This document shows positions 10,754 through 19,318 of a stretch of 60,875 nucleotides of DNA, one piece after another. The stretch is from Chloroflexota bacterium (GTDB taxonomy: Bacteria; Chloroflexota; Limnocylindria; Limnocylindrales; CSP1-4): NCBI GenBank assembly GCA_016781485.1, contig JADDQH010000006.1, positions 1-60,875 of the forward strand. Reading direction: 5' to 3'. How positions within the stretch are numbered: the stretch's first letter is position 1; each line of letters opens with the position of its first letter. The notes under the pieces are model-generated. The model ran no database searches and was not told the DNA's origin. It saw only the letters and a list, made by a program, of their open reading frames with translations. The position numbers were made by a program, and so were the translations under genes.

Positions 10754-10764
10754 ACCGACCCCGT

Positions 10765-10787
10765 GAGGCCGTCTTCGGCCCTCTTTT
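10765..10787 (+). promoter_or_regulatory. Hairpin plus T-tract in the rpmB leader (possible attenuator)
   Basis: GGCCG (10767-10771), loop TCTT, CGGCC (10776-10780), extended by a G-A/T-C pairing with a bulged C and followed directly by CTCTTTT. It lies between the predicted transcript start and the rpmB ribosome-binding region, so it has the shape of a small intrinsic terminator or attenuator. This is inference from sequence only. Confidence 0.4.
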
Positions 10788-10808
10788 CCCCTGACACCTG
10801 AGGCATCA

Positions 10809-11003
10809 ATGGCACGCTCCTGCGCCGTCTGCGGCAAGGTCTCGATGGGCGGGTTCAACCCGCAGTCGAGCGGCATGAACCGTGTTCGCGCCCACCGCCG
10901 CTACGAGCCGAACCTCCAGCCGCTCACGATCGACAAGGGCGGTGCGCAGGTCAAGGCGCTCGTCTGCACCCGCTGCCGTCGCACCCTCCGCAGGACCGAG
11001 TAG
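10809..11003 (+). CDS. rpmB: 50S ribosomal protein bL28
   Basis: This 64-residue basic protein begins MARSCAVCGKVSMGGF and has the zinc-binding form of bL28 with two Cys pairs (CAVC and CTRC). It contains the conserved RRYEPNLQP block. It is one of the few plus-strand genes here and is transcribed divergently from the fakA-recG operon, the usual arrangement in Gram-positive-type genomes. A TGAGG 5 nt before ATG 10809 may serve as Shine-Dalgarno. Confidence 0.98.
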   Translation: MARSCAVCGKVSMGGFNPQSSGMNRVRAHRRYEPNLQPLTIDKGGAQVKALVCTRCRRTLRRTE

Positions 11004-11064
11004 ATCGGGCCCGCCCCCGTCGACATCGTCGGCCCGCGGCGAGACCCCTGGCGCTCTCGACGCG

Positions 11065-11511
11065 CTAACCGGCTTCGCTGTCGAGCCAGATCGTCATCGG
11101 GCCGTCGTTGACGAGCTCGACCCTCATCTCGGCTCCGAAGACCCCTTGTTCGACGCGCACCCCGCGCGCCCCGGCAGCGGCTGCGAAGAGCTCGTAGAGC
11201 CGCTCCGCGACGCCCGGCGGCGCGGCTCCAAGGAATGACGGTCGCCGCCCCTTCCGCGCATCGGCGAACAGCGTGAACTGGCTGATGGCGAGGAGCTCAC
11301 CGCTGACGTCGAGCAGCGACCGGTTGGTCTTTCCTTCCTCGTCCCGGAAGATCCGTAGCTCCACGACCTTGGTCGCCATCGACTCCGCGACCTCCCCGGT
11401 GTCGTCCGGTCCGACGCCGACCAGCACGACAAGCCCATGTGCGATCCGCCCGACGACCTCTCCCTCGACCTCGACGTGGGCGCGGGTCACCCGCTGGAGC
11501 AGTACGCGCAC
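11065..11511 (-). CDS. dtd: D-aminoacyl-tRNA deacylase
   Basis: DTD removes D-amino acids (and glycine from tRNA-Ala) mischarged onto tRNA. Both active-site signatures are present: [21 protein letters not shown] and the C-terminal [11 protein letters not shown] (NxGPMT). Length (148) is standard. The start is GTG 11511 ([15 protein letters not shown], typical of the family). It converges with rpmB, with 61 nt between them, and follows rpe by 33 nt in the minus-strand operon. Confidence 0.97.
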   Translation of the reverse strand: MRVLLQRVTRAHVEVEGEVVGRIAHGLVVLVGVGPDDTGEVAESMATKVVELRIFRDEEGKTNRSLLDVSGELLAISQFTLFADARKGRRPSFLGAAPPGVAERLYELFAAAAGARGVRVEQGVFGAEMRVELVNDGPMTIWLDSEAG

Positions 11512-11544
11512 GCTAACCGCGGGTGGTTCGAGCGAGACCTCGCG

Positions 11545-12480
11545 TCAGAGCTCGTCCTCTTCCGCGAACCCGAGCTTGAACGTCTTCCGCGTGTAGACCT
11601 CGACCGTCCCCGGGACCATCACGACCCGCTCTGGCTCGACTCCTTCGATGAGCGGACCGGTCCGCATCACCAGCGACGGGATCCCCTTCTCCTCCATCCG
11701 CCGGCTCAAGTGCTCGGCCTCAGCCTTCGGCAGCTGAGCGACCACCCTCCATTCGTCACGCGGGATCGGCGGTTCCCCCTTGCCAATCTCCTTGCGCCAC
11801 CCTTCGTCGGCGAACATCTTGACCAACCGGACCTCGCGCGCCGTGTCGTGTCCGCGCTCGAACAGGGCGGAGCCGACGACGAGGATATCGGCGCCGAAAC
11901 CGCCCACGATCTCGGCGGTTTCGCGGCTGATGCCACCGTCGACGTGGATCTCCCACCCGTGGGGGCGCGGTTTGAAGTACGCAGCGGCCTCCGCGATCTT
12001 CGGCGCGCACCCGCGAATGAACTTCTGGCCGCCCCATCCCGGCTCGACGGTCATGATCATGATGATGTCGAGATCGGGCACGTAGGGTTCGACGGCGCTC
12101 GTCGGCGTCTTCGGGCTGACGGCGAGGCCCGACGCCCTCCGCGCCGTCCTGATCGTCCGCAGCGTCTCCCGCTTCACCTCGTCGGGCTCCTCGACCTCGA
12201 CGTGGAACGTGATGGAATCCGAACCGGCCTTGATGAAGCGCTCGACGTAGCGCGAGGGCTCGGAGATCATCAGGTGCACATCGAGGGGCAGCTTCGTCAG
12301 GTGGCGGATCGAGGCGACGACGTCGGGCCCGAAGGTGATGTTCGGGACGAAGTGCCCGTCCATCACGTCGAGATGGAGCCGGTCGACCCCTGCCTTCTCG
12401 AGCTTGCGCACGGCCCGGTACAGGTTCCCGAAGTCGGCCGTGAGGATGCTCGCCGCGACCCTCGCTCGACCGGTACCCAA
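11545..12480 (-). CDS. rpe: Ribulose-phosphate 3-epimerase with a C-terminal extension
   Basis: Rpe interconverts ribulose-5-phosphate and xylulose-5-phosphate in the pentose phosphate pathway. The TIM-barrel core covers residues ~7-225 with signature blocks LHLDVMDGHFVPNITFGP, IMTVEPGWGGQKF, and VDGGI...GADILVVGSALF; metal-binding His and Asp residues are in place. Residues ~226-311 are extra: family members are ~220 residues long. The extension (DEWRVVAQLPKAEAEHLSRR ... VVMVPGTVEVYTRKTF) looks like a small alpha/beta domain, loosely like DUF2007-type domains. The start is TTG 12480 with GGGAG ~10 nt upstream. Confidence 0.93.
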   Translation of the reverse strand: MGTGRARVAASILTADFGNLYRAVRKLEKAGVDRLHLDVMDGHFVPNITFGPDVVASIRHLTKLPLDVHLMISEPSRYVERFIKAGSDSITFHVEVEEPDEVKRETLRTIRTARRASGLAVSPKTPTSAVEPYVPDLDIIMIMTVEPGWGGQKFIRGCAPKIAEAAAYFKPRPHGWEIHVDGGISRETAEIVGGFGADILVVGSALFERGHDTAREVRLVKMFADEGWRKEIGKGEPPIPRDEWRVVAQLPKAEAEHLSRRMEEKGIPSLVMRTGPLIEGVEPERVVMVPGTVEVYTRKTFKLGFAEEDEL

Positions 12481-12493
12481 CCGGCTCGCTCCC

Positions 12494-13693
12494 TCAGGAC
12501 GCCGTCAGCGCCGCCGCGCTCTCGCGTTCGAGCCGCTCGCGTCTTCGGGCGACCGCGGCAGGGGCAGGCCGCGCGGCCTGCTCGGCCGCCAGCTGCCCGC
12601 ACGCCGCTCCGATGTCGACGCCGCGGTTCCGCCGGACGGTGGTCGGGATCCCCGACGCCCGGAGCGTCTCGGTGAACGCGGCGAGTCGCGCCGGTGGTGT
12701 CGGCTGCCACGGGGTATGAGCGACCGCATTCATCGGGATGAGGTTCACGTGAGCGAGTCGACCGCGCAGCAGGCGGACCAGCTCGGTCGCATCGTCGGGC
12801 GTGTCGTTGATGCCATCGATCATCACGTACTCGTAGCTCACCCGGCGCCCCGTGGTCCGGGCGTAGGCGGTCGCGACCTCGACGACGTCGGACGCCGGGT
12901 ACCGCCGATTCAGCGGTACCAGGACGTCCCGCAGGGCTGGCCGAGCAGCGTGCAGGGAGACCGCGAGCGTGTACTGGGGTCGGAGCGCCACGAGCCGCTC
13001 CATCCCGGGCAGCACGCCACTCGTGCTGATCGTGATGTGGCGCGTTCCGAGACCGAACCGCGAAGGGTCGCTGAGCGCCGCAGCGGCGCTCAGCACCGGG
13101 CCGACGTTCAGCAGCGGCTCGCCCATCCCCATGAACACCACGTTCGTCACGTGGCCGCCCTCGTCCGACAGTCGACGAGCCCAGAAGCGGACCTGGTCGA
13201 CGATCTCGGCAGCGGTGAGGTCCCGCTCGAAGCCGAGCTCCCCCGTGGCGCAGAACGGACAGCCGACGGCGCACCCCGCCTGGCTCGAGATGCAGACCGT
13301 CGAGCGGTCGCGCGCACCGTCACGGCCCGGGTAGCGCATCAACACCGACTCGATGTTCCGGCCGTCGTCGAGCGTGTGGAGCGCCTTCTCCGTCAGCCCG
13401 CGGTCTGCGAGCGTGACGGCGGTGTCGGCGAGCGTGTCCGCGCGGAAGTCAGCCTCGAGGGCGTCACGAAGCTGCCGCGGAAGGGTTCGCATCTCGTCGA
13501 ACGAGCCCGCGCTCCGGCGCCAGACGTGGTCCGCGATCTGGCGCGCGCGGTACAACGGTTCGCCCCGCTCCTGGAGCCAGGTGGAGACCGCAGGCGCGTC
13601 GAGACCGGCGATGCCGGGGCGCGGGTCGCGCGTGCGATCGCGGGACCCGGTGATGACGGGGAGCGATCGTCGAGGATCGGGGGAAGCAGTCAT
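12494..13693 (-). CDS. rlmN: Dual-specificity RNA methyltransferase RlmN
   Basis: RlmN is a radical-SAM enzyme that makes 2-methyladenosine at 23S rRNA A2503 and in some tRNAs. The radical-SAM cluster motif CAVGCPFC (Cx3Cx2C) is present, followed by NVVFMGMGEPLLN and the VNLIPMNAV block; the N-terminal RQIADHVW and the C-terminal Cys region (IGAACGQL) complete the family pattern. ATG 13693 is used because the frame further upstream lies in fmt. The 399 residues are slightly longer than usual because of polar N- and C-terminal tails. It lies 7 nt after the fmt stop. Confidence 0.96.
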   Translation of the reverse strand: MTASPDPRRSLPVITGSRDRTRDPRPGIAGLDAPAVSTWLQERGEPLYRARQIADHVWRRSAGSFDEMRTLPRQLRDALEADFRADTLADTAVTLADRGLTEKALHTLDDGRNIESVLMRYPGRDGARDRSTVCISSQAGCAVGCPFCATGELGFERDLTAAEIVDQVRFWARRLSDEGGHVTNVVFMGMGEPLLNVGPVLSAAAALSDPSRFGLGTRHITISTSGVLPGMERLVALRPQYTLAVSLHAARPALRDVLVPLNRRYPASDVVEVATAYARTTGRRVSYEYVMIDGINDTPDDATELVRLLRGRLAHVNLIPMNAVAHTPWQPTPPARLAAFTETLRASGIPTTVRRNRGVDIGAACGQLAAEQAARPAPAAVARRRERLERESAAALTAS

Positions 13694-13700
13694 GGCCGCC

Positions 13701-14666
13701 TCATCGTAGCGTCCCCGACTGGACCCGGCTCCCGAGCAGCGTCCGTCGGCCTCGCGCGAACTCCTCGCCCGACATCCGTCGCCCGCCCGCTGGCTGGACA
13801 TCCAGGAGCCGAAGCAGACCGTCTGCAGTGACGAGACCGAGTCCCTGCCCGTCGTGGACGAGGTGCCCCGGGGACGGGCCGTCCGCATCCTGCGGCATCA
13901 CGACGGGCTCCGCCTTCCAAACGACGACCCGCCCGAACGGCGTGTCGAGGAACGAACCCGGCCAGCCCTGATACGCCCGCACCTGGCGACTCAGCTCCTC
14001 GGCGGACCGGTTCGGATCGAGGCGGCCGTCCTCCCGCCGGAGCGGCCGCGTGAGCGTCGCTCCATCCGACGGCTGGGGCGTCGCCGCGAGCGACCCGTCG
14101 AGCCAGTGGGCAAGCGACTCGGACAACAGAGCGGCTCCCTCCCGCGCGAGTCGATCTTCCAGTTCCGCGGCTGTCTCGTCGCCGCGGAGCGGCATCCGTC
14201 GCTGCGCGACGATGGGCCCCGTGTCGAGGCCGGGATCCATCTGGATCAGGGTGACCCCGGTCTCGTGGTCGCCGGCGAGGATCGCCGCCGGGACAGGCGT
14301 CGCCCCACGGTGCCGCGGCAACAGGGACGGGTGCACGTTGAGCGCGCCGTGAGACGGAAGGTCGAGCAGCTCCGAGGGCACGATCTGGCCGTAGTCGGCG
14401 AGCACGAGAAGCTCGGGGTCGAGTCCACGGATCGACGCGACCGACTCGGGCGCCCGGAGCCGCACGGGCGTGAGCGTGAGCATCCCGTGCTGTTCGGCCC
14501 ACGTGGCGACGGGAGACGGCGCCGGCTGCTGGCGCCGTCCGGCCGGTCTCGGAGGGGCGGTGATGACCGCGAGCAGGTCGACCGCCGTGCTCTCCGACAG
14601 CGCCTGAAGCGTAGGAAGCGCGAACCTTCCACTGCCCAGGAAGATGGTCCGGGCGCGGCTCGTCAC
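13701..14666 (-). CDS. fmt: Methionyl-tRNA formyltransferase
   Basis: Fmt formylates initiator Met-tRNA. The formyltransferase motif NVHPSLLPRHRGATP and the downstream ETGVTLIQMDPGLDTGPI block are intact, and a C-terminal OB-like domain follows (RQVRAYQGWPGSF). GTG 14666 overlaps the def stop as GTGA and gives MTSRARTIFLGSGRFALP, the family N-terminus. Pairing with def (removal of the formyl group) is one of the most conserved bacterial gene pairs. Confidence 0.97.
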   Translation of the reverse strand: MTSRARTIFLGSGRFALPTLQALSESTAVDLLAVITAPPRPAGRRQQPAPSPVATWAEQHGMLTLTPVRLRAPESVASIRGLDPELLVLADYGQIVPSELLDLPSHGALNVHPSLLPRHRGATPVPAAILAGDHETGVTLIQMDPGLDTGPIVAQRRMPLRGDETAAELEDRLAREGAALLSESLAHWLDGSLAATPQPSDGATLTRPLRREDGRLDPNRSAEELSRQVRAYQGWPGSFLDTPFGRVVVWKAEPVVMPQDADGPSPGHLVHDGQGLGLVTADGLLRLLDVQPAGGRRMSGEEFARGRRTLLGSRVQSGTLR

Positions 14667-15181
14667 GCGAGCGGGGTCGCCACCTCCCCGGCCCCGGTGC
14701 CACTTGCCTCGCCGGAAGCTGCGACGGGGATGAGCTCCTCCATCGACGCCAGGTAGTCGATATAGAGCTTGCCCTGCAGGTGGTCGAGCTCGTGCTGCAG
14801 CGCGCGCGACAGCACGCCTGCGCCGGCGACCTTGATCCTGCGCCCGTGTCGGTTCTGGGCGACCACCCAGACCTTCTCTCGCCGCGTGACGTAGGCGACG
14901 TAGCCGGGGATCGAAAGGCACCCCTCGAGGTCGCGATCGTCGCCGCTCGAGCGGACGATCGTCGGGTTCACGAGCTCGTGGAGCCGGCCTTCGACCTCGA
15001 CGACGCAAGCCTGGAGCGCGACCCCGAGCTGAGGGGCGGCGAGGCCGACGCCGGGGGCGTGGCGCATGGTATCGGCAAGGTCGTCGAGGAGCTCGTGCAG
15101 ATACTTCCCGAAGCTGTCGACGGGCTCACCCCGCAGGCGAAGACGCGGATCGCCGAGGGTGACGATCGGTTTGATGCTCAC
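14663..15181 (-). CDS. def: Peptide deformylase
   Basis: Def is a metalloenzyme that removes the N-formyl group from new proteins. All three motifs are present: GVGLAAPQLG, EGCLSIPG (Cys ligand) and QHELDHLQG (two His ligands and catalytic Glu). GTG 15181 is the start (MSIKPIVTLGDPRLR); the long open frame upstream is in priA. No Shine-Dalgarno is visible. Instead a TATACT box ends 8 nt before the GTG, so the mRNA may be leaderless. The ~25 C-terminal residues after EELIPV are Gly/Ala/Ser-rich. Confidence 0.97.
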   Translation of the reverse strand: MSIKPIVTLGDPRLRLRGEPVDSFGKYLHELLDDLADTMRHAPGVGLAAPQLGVALQACVVEVEGRLHELVNPTIVRSSGDDRDLEGCLSIPGYVAYVTRREKVWVVAQNRHGRRIKVAGAGVLSRALQHELDHLQGKLYIDYLASMEELIPVAASGEASGTGAGEVATPLA

Positions 15182-15189
15182 GGGCGCGA

Positions 15190-15195
15190 AGTATA
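15190..15195 (-). promoter_or_regulatory. -10 box TATACT directly upstream of def (leaderless-type)
   Basis: TATACT (5 of 6 match to TATAAT) lies 8 nt before the GTG start of def, in the 34-nt gap after priA. A transcript from it would begin at or within 1-2 nt of the start codon. The -35 region is weak. Confidence 0.5.
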
Positions 15196-15215
15196 GCGGC
15201 GCACTCCCTCTCCTC

Positions 15216-17726
15216 TCAGAGCAGGCTTTCGGGGTCGACGTCCACGGACCAGGGCGGTCCGGGGTCGGCACCGACGACCGCGAGCGGGTCATCGCCGCGG
15301 ACGATGACGTTGAAACGCCACCGGCCGGCACGGCGGGCGATGTAGGCAGGAGCGGGACCCAGGACGACGGTCCGCCCGGGCATCTCCCGGGCACGGTCGC
15401 GGAGTCGCTCCGCGAGTCGCCGGCCTTCCTCCTCCGCGGCCTCACGCTCCTCGACCGCGACGGTGAGCTTGACGATCGATCCGAAGGGCGGCGACCCGAA
15501 CCGCCGCCGTCCCTCGAGCTCGGCCTCGTAGAAATGCTCCGCTTCCCCGCGAACGACGGCCTGGATCACGGCGTGCTCCGGCTGGTACGTCTGGACGATC
15601 GCAAGGCCCGGCCGCTCGCCTCGGCCGGCGCGCCCGATCGCCTGGGCGAGGAACTGGAACGTCCGCTCGGCGGCACGCTCGTCCGGGAGGTTCAGGGCGA
15701 CGTCCGCGGAGACGATGCCAACGAGCGTTACCTCCGGCACGTCGAGCCCCTTCGTCACGAGGCTCGTCCCGACGAGGACGTCGAGCTCGCCATGCGTGAA
15801 CGCATCGACCACTCGCATCGCCTCCCCCTTGCGCTCCACGACGTCCCGGTCGAGTCGTCGGACGCGCAGGTGCGGGAACCGGATCGAGACCTCTCGCTCC
15901 ACGCGCTCCGTGCCTCCCCCGAGGTATCGGATCCGCGGCGAACCGCACGCCGGGCAGCGTCGGGCCAGCGGAGCACTGGCGCCGCAGTGGTGGCAACGCA
16001 GAGAGAGCCCAGCGGCGTGGAACACGAGCGGGCGCTGGCACTCGGGGCAGATCTGGACGTAGCCACAGTCGCGGCAGAGAACGACGCTCGCCGACCCGCG
16101 TCTGTTCAGGACGAGGATCGCGCGGTCGCCCGAGCCGAGGTCCAGCATCTCGAGCGCCTCGACGAGCCGACGCGACAGGAGCCCGCGATTCCCTTCGGCC
16201 AGCTCGAGGCGCAGGTCGACGAGCTCGGCCGCCGCCGAGCGGCCGCTCGCACGCTCACTCAGCCGCAGGTGGACGAGCTCTCCGCTTCGCACCCGACCGA
16301 CGCTTACAACGTCCGGCGTCGCGCTGCCGAGGACGACGGGCGCCGACGCGAGCCGCCCGAGCTCGAGGGCGACATCGCGCGCCTGGTATCGCGGCGTCCG
16401 GTCGGACTTGTACGCCGCGTCGTGCTCCTCGTCCACGACCACGAGCCCGATGTGTTCGAGCGGTGCGAGCACCGCCATCCTCGTCCCCACCACGACGCGG
16501 ACCTCCCGCGCCCGGATCCGGCGCCACTCATCGGTCCGTTCGCCCTCGCCCAGCGCGCTGTGGAGGAGCCCGACCTCGAGGTCGAGATCGGCGCGGAGCC
16601 GGTCGAGGAGCGGCACGGCGAGGGCGATCTCAGGCACGAGGATCAGTGCGTCGCGCCCGGTTGCGAGCACTCCCGCGATGGCCGCGGCATACACCGCCGT
16701 CTTGCCGCTCGCGAGGACACCGTCGAGGAGGATCCCCTCGAACCGACGATCGCGGCTCCGGCCGACGATCAGGTCCACGGCCCGCTGCTGCTCGAGCGTG
16801 AGCGCGGCGCCTGCGGGAAGGCTTCGGCGCCCGCCCGCGACCCGGCCCTCCAGCGGCCGCCGTTCCTGCACCCGCGTCTCGAGCTGCACCAACCCCCGTT
16901 CGGCCAGGCTCTTGATCGCGCCGGGGCCGTGCCGCTCCGCCAGTCTCGCCGCCGCGATCCCGCGACCGTCGGAGATCGCCCCGTCCCGCCCGGCGAGCTG
17001 CTCCCGGAGCTCGAGAAGGACGCCTCGCTGCCGTGCTCCGAGCGCCCTGCCCGGCTGCGCGTCCCCGGCCAAGAGCGCGTGCGCGGTCCTCTCGCCCGCC
17101 TCCGAAAGCGTCGCCCACCGCTCGCGACGGCTTCTGGCGGTCGGCGCCTCGATCCGCCACTCCAGCTTCACCCGACCGGCGCGCGCCTCGGAGCGGAGAC
17201 TCCGGAGAAGCATCTCCCGGCTGCTGGTCGTGCGGATCTCGCGAACGGGCAGGCCGGCCGCTCCCGCCGCACGGATCGCCGCGACCGCTTCGACTGCGGG
17301 TGCTCCCGCCCGAGCCTCGGCGATCCCGGCGTCCCCGTCGGCAGCGGTGGTCCGGTCCGAGTCGACCGCCGTCGCGACGAGCTCGAGGCGCTCCAGCATC
17401 CCAGGCGGGAGCATCGCGCGGATCGCGAGCGCCGGAGGCACCAGGTAATGCTCGGCGACATACCGGGCGAGCGCGAGCTGCAGACGGGGGAGGAGCGGCC
17501 CGTCCGTCCGGACCCGTTCGAGGATCGGCTTCGTCTCGATCCCTTCTCCGGGCGCGTCGCCCTCGTCGAGGACGACGGCGAGCGCCTGGCGTCGACCGAA
17601 CTCGACGAGCACCGCTTCGCCCGCCGCGACGTCCGCGAGCAACGGCGGGAGATGGTAGGTATAGGCGCGAGCACCCGGGACACCGGCCGCGTCGATGGCG
17701 ACCTGGACGTATCGGCGGGCCGCCAC
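15216..17726 (-). CDS. priA: Primosomal protein N' (replication restart helicase PriA)
   Basis: PriA recognises forked DNA and reloads the replicative helicase. Order: N-terminal DNA-binding domain (YVQVAIDAAG ... YTYHLPP), winged-helix region, Walker A GVLASGKTAVY (one residue off the usual GVTGSGKTEVY), DEEHDAAYKSD motif II, the zinc-binding Cys array (CRDC, CPEC, CHHC, CPAC), and helicase C (LVGTSLVTKGLDVP, QAIGRAGRG). The size of 836 residues is typical. It starts at GTG 17726, 4 nt after the gmk stop. It sits in the gmk-priA-def-fmt order common in Gram-positive-type genomes; rpoZ is not seen between them. Confidence 0.96.
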   Translation of the reverse strand: MAARRYVQVAIDAAGVPGARAYTYHLPPLLADVAAGEAVLVEFGRRQALAVVLDEGDAPGEGIETKPILERVRTDGPLLPRLQLALARYVAEHYLVPPALAIRAMLPPGMLERLELVATAVDSDRTTAADGDAGIAEARAGAPAVEAVAAIRAAGAAGLPVREIRTTSSREMLLRSLRSEARAGRVKLEWRIEAPTARSRRERWATLSEAGERTAHALLAGDAQPGRALGARQRGVLLELREQLAGRDGAISDGRGIAAARLAERHGPGAIKSLAERGLVQLETRVQERRPLEGRVAGGRRSLPAGAALTLEQQRAVDLIVGRSRDRRFEGILLDGVLASGKTAVYAAAIAGVLATGRDALILVPEIALAVPLLDRLRADLDLEVGLLHSALGEGERTDEWRRIRAREVRVVVGTRMAVLAPLEHIGLVVVDEEHDAAYKSDRTPRYQARDVALELGRLASAPVVLGSATPDVVSVGRVRSGELVHLRLSERASGRSAAAELVDLRLELAEGNRGLLSRRLVEALEMLDLGSGDRAILVLNRRGSASVVLCRDCGYVQICPECQRPLVFHAAGLSLRCHHCGASAPLARRCPACGSPRIRYLGGGTERVEREVSIRFPHLRVRRLDRDVVERKGEAMRVVDAFTHGELDVLVGTSLVTKGLDVPEVTLVGIVSADVALNLPDERAAERTFQFLAQAIGRAGRGERPGLAIVQTYQPEHAVIQAVVRGEAEHFYEAELEGRRRFGSPPFGSIVKLTVAVEEREAAEEEGRRLAERLRDRAREMPGRTVVLGPAPAYIARRAGRWRFNVIVRGDDPLAVVGADPGPPWSVDVDPESLL

Positions 17727-17730
17727 GCTA

Positions 17731-18318
17731 CTAGAAGGTGATCGTTCGGTCCGGGTGCGACCTGTGCTCGGCTTCGATGATCTCGTTGATCTCGCGGGCC
17801 GTCCGGTCGGGTCTGCCCGTCTCGTTCACCACCACGTAGTCGTAGTCGGCCTGGTGCCCGAGCTCTTCGGCAGCGTCCCGCCGGCGCCGTTCCACCTGTT
17901 CGGGTGTCTCCGTGCCGCGGCCCACGAGCCTCCCCACGAGCTCCTCCAGCGACGGGGGTGCGACGAAGATCAGGAGCGCCTGAGGTACCTGCGCGCGGAC
18001 CTTCTCGGCGCCGTGGACGTCGATCTTGAGGATCGCGTCACGGCCGCTCTCGAGCGCCTCCACGACCTGGTCCGCGGGCGTACCGGCCCAGTGATCGTGG
18101 ACCGGCGTCGCCTCGAGGAACGCGCCCTGCTCGCGCAGGCGCTGGAAGCGCTCCTCGCTCACGAAGTGGTAGTCGATACCGTCGAGCTCCTGCGGCCTCC
18201 GCTCACGCGTCTTGTACGTCACCACGAAGTGGCGCTTGCCGTCGGGGTGGCTCTCCTTCAACGCCCGGAGGATCGTGTCCTTACCGACGCCGGAGGGCCC
18301 GGAGATGATGACGAGCAT
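17731..18318 (-). CDS. gmk: Guanylate kinase
   Basis: Gmk phosphorylates GMP to GDP. The P-loop GPSGVGKDT is at residues ~8-16, and the GMP-binding region (TYKTRERRPQELDGIDYHFV) and the lid (VGRGTETPEQVERR) are clear. ATG 18318 gives the usual start (MLVIISGPSG). GTG 18345 or ATG 18369 would add 9 or 17 residues, the latter overlapping rluD. It is encoded between rluD and priA. Confidence 0.96.
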   Translation of the reverse strand: MLVIISGPSGVGKDTILRALKESHPDGKRHFVVTYKTRERRPQELDGIDYHFVSEERFQRLREQGAFLEATPVHDHWAGTPADQVVEALESGRDAILKIDVHGAEKVRAQVPQALLIFVAPPSLEELVGRLVGRGTETPEQVERRRRDAAEELGHQADYDYVVVNETGRPDRTAREINEIIEAEHRSHPDRTITF

Positions 18319-18346
18319 CGCCCCCGGCGCTCCGACGCACCGCACG

Positions 18347-19318
18347 TCAGGAGAGCGCGCGAGCGTCATCGTGGCGCAGCCGCTCGAGGACTGCCTCGAG
18401 CTCTTGGGGGAGCGGCGCGGTGACCTGGATCAGTCGGTCCCCGGAGGGCGCGGCGAGTTCGAGCCGGGACGCGTGGAGGAAGAGGCGGGACAGGCCCTCC
18501 GGACCTCTGCGTGCACTCCCCATCGCATAGACGGGATCACCGGCGACGGGATGACGGATCGACGCGAGGTGGACCCGGATCTGGTGCGTCCGGCCCGTCA
18601 CCAGGTCGAGCTCGAGGAGCGTCCAGCCGCGCAGCCGCTCCTTGACCTGGTATCCCGTCGTCGCAGGTCTGCCGTCGGGCACGACCGCCATCCTCAGGCG
18701 GTTCCGCGGGTCCCGCCCGATCGGCGCCTCGATCCGGCCGGCGGCAGCCGCGACGTCGCCCCACACGAGCGCCAGATACCGCTTCTTGATCCGGCGCGCC
18801 TTGAGCTGCGCCATCAGCGACGCCTGCGCCGCGTCGTGCTTGGCGACCATGATCAACCCGCTCGTATCCCGGTCGAGCCGGTGAACGATGCCCGGCCGGG
18901 CGACGCCCGCGATGCCGCCGAACGACCGTCCGATCAGGTCGCCGTCGTCGTCCCGTTGCCGCTCGAGGCCGAGCAGCGCGTTGACGAGCGTCCCGCTGCG
19001 ATGACCGGGGGCGGGATGGGTCACCAGCCCGGCCGGCTTGTCGACGATCAGCAGGTCGTCGTCCTCGTAGACGATGGCGAGCGGGATCCGCTCGGGTGTC
19101 AGCTCCAGCGACGCGACCTCGGGTACATCGAGCTCGACTGTCGTGCCTGGTTGGAGCACCGCGTTCGCCTTGAGCGGCTTCCCGTCCAGCGTCAGGCGGC
19201 CCTCGGCGATGAGTCGCTGGACGTACGCGCGAGAGAGACCGGACGCGTCAGCGACGAATCGATCCACGCGGCCTCCGGCGGCTCCAGCGGGGACGCCGAC
19301 GGTGATCCGCCCCGGCAC
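18347..19318 (-). CDS. RluD-family 23S rRNA pseudouridine synthase
   Basis: The protein has an S4 RNA-binding domain (VDRFVADASGLSRAYVQRLI, residues ~17-60) followed by a pseudouridine synthase domain with the catalytic HRLDRDTSGLIMVAK motif. The conserved GRTHQIRVHL block is also present. RluD-type enzymes modify helix 69 of 23S rRNA, but RluA/C/D paralogues cannot be told apart here, so no symbol is given. The start is GTG 19318. The start region is inside a 19-bp tandem duplication: the first copy holds an identical GTG that would stop after five codons. The lspA-rluD order is a classic pairing. Confidence 0.94.
   Translation of the reverse strand: MPGRITVGVPAGAAGGRVDRFVADASGLSRAYVQRLIAEGRLTLDGKPLKANAVLQPGTTVELDVPEVASLELTPERIPLAIVYEDDDLLIVDKPAGLVTHPAPGHRSGTLVNALLGLERQRDDDGDLIGRSFGGIAGVARPGIVHRLDRDTSGLIMVAKHDAAQASLMAQLKARRIKKRYLALVWGDVAAAAGRIEAPIGRDPRNRLRMAVVPDGRPATTGYQVKERLRGWTLLELDLVTGRTHQIRVHLASIRHPVAGDPVYAMGSARRGPEGLSRLFLHASRLELAAPSGDRLIQVTAPLPQELEAVLERLRHDDARALS

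Noticed and set aside
11006-11036. CGGGCC/GGCCCG inverted repeat after rpmB as a terminator
   Set aside because: Only 6 bp with a 19-nt loop and no U-tract; too weak in GC-rich sequence.
15066-17741. 891-codon open frame on the plus strand
   Set aside because: Shadow of priA and def, which carry full motif sets.
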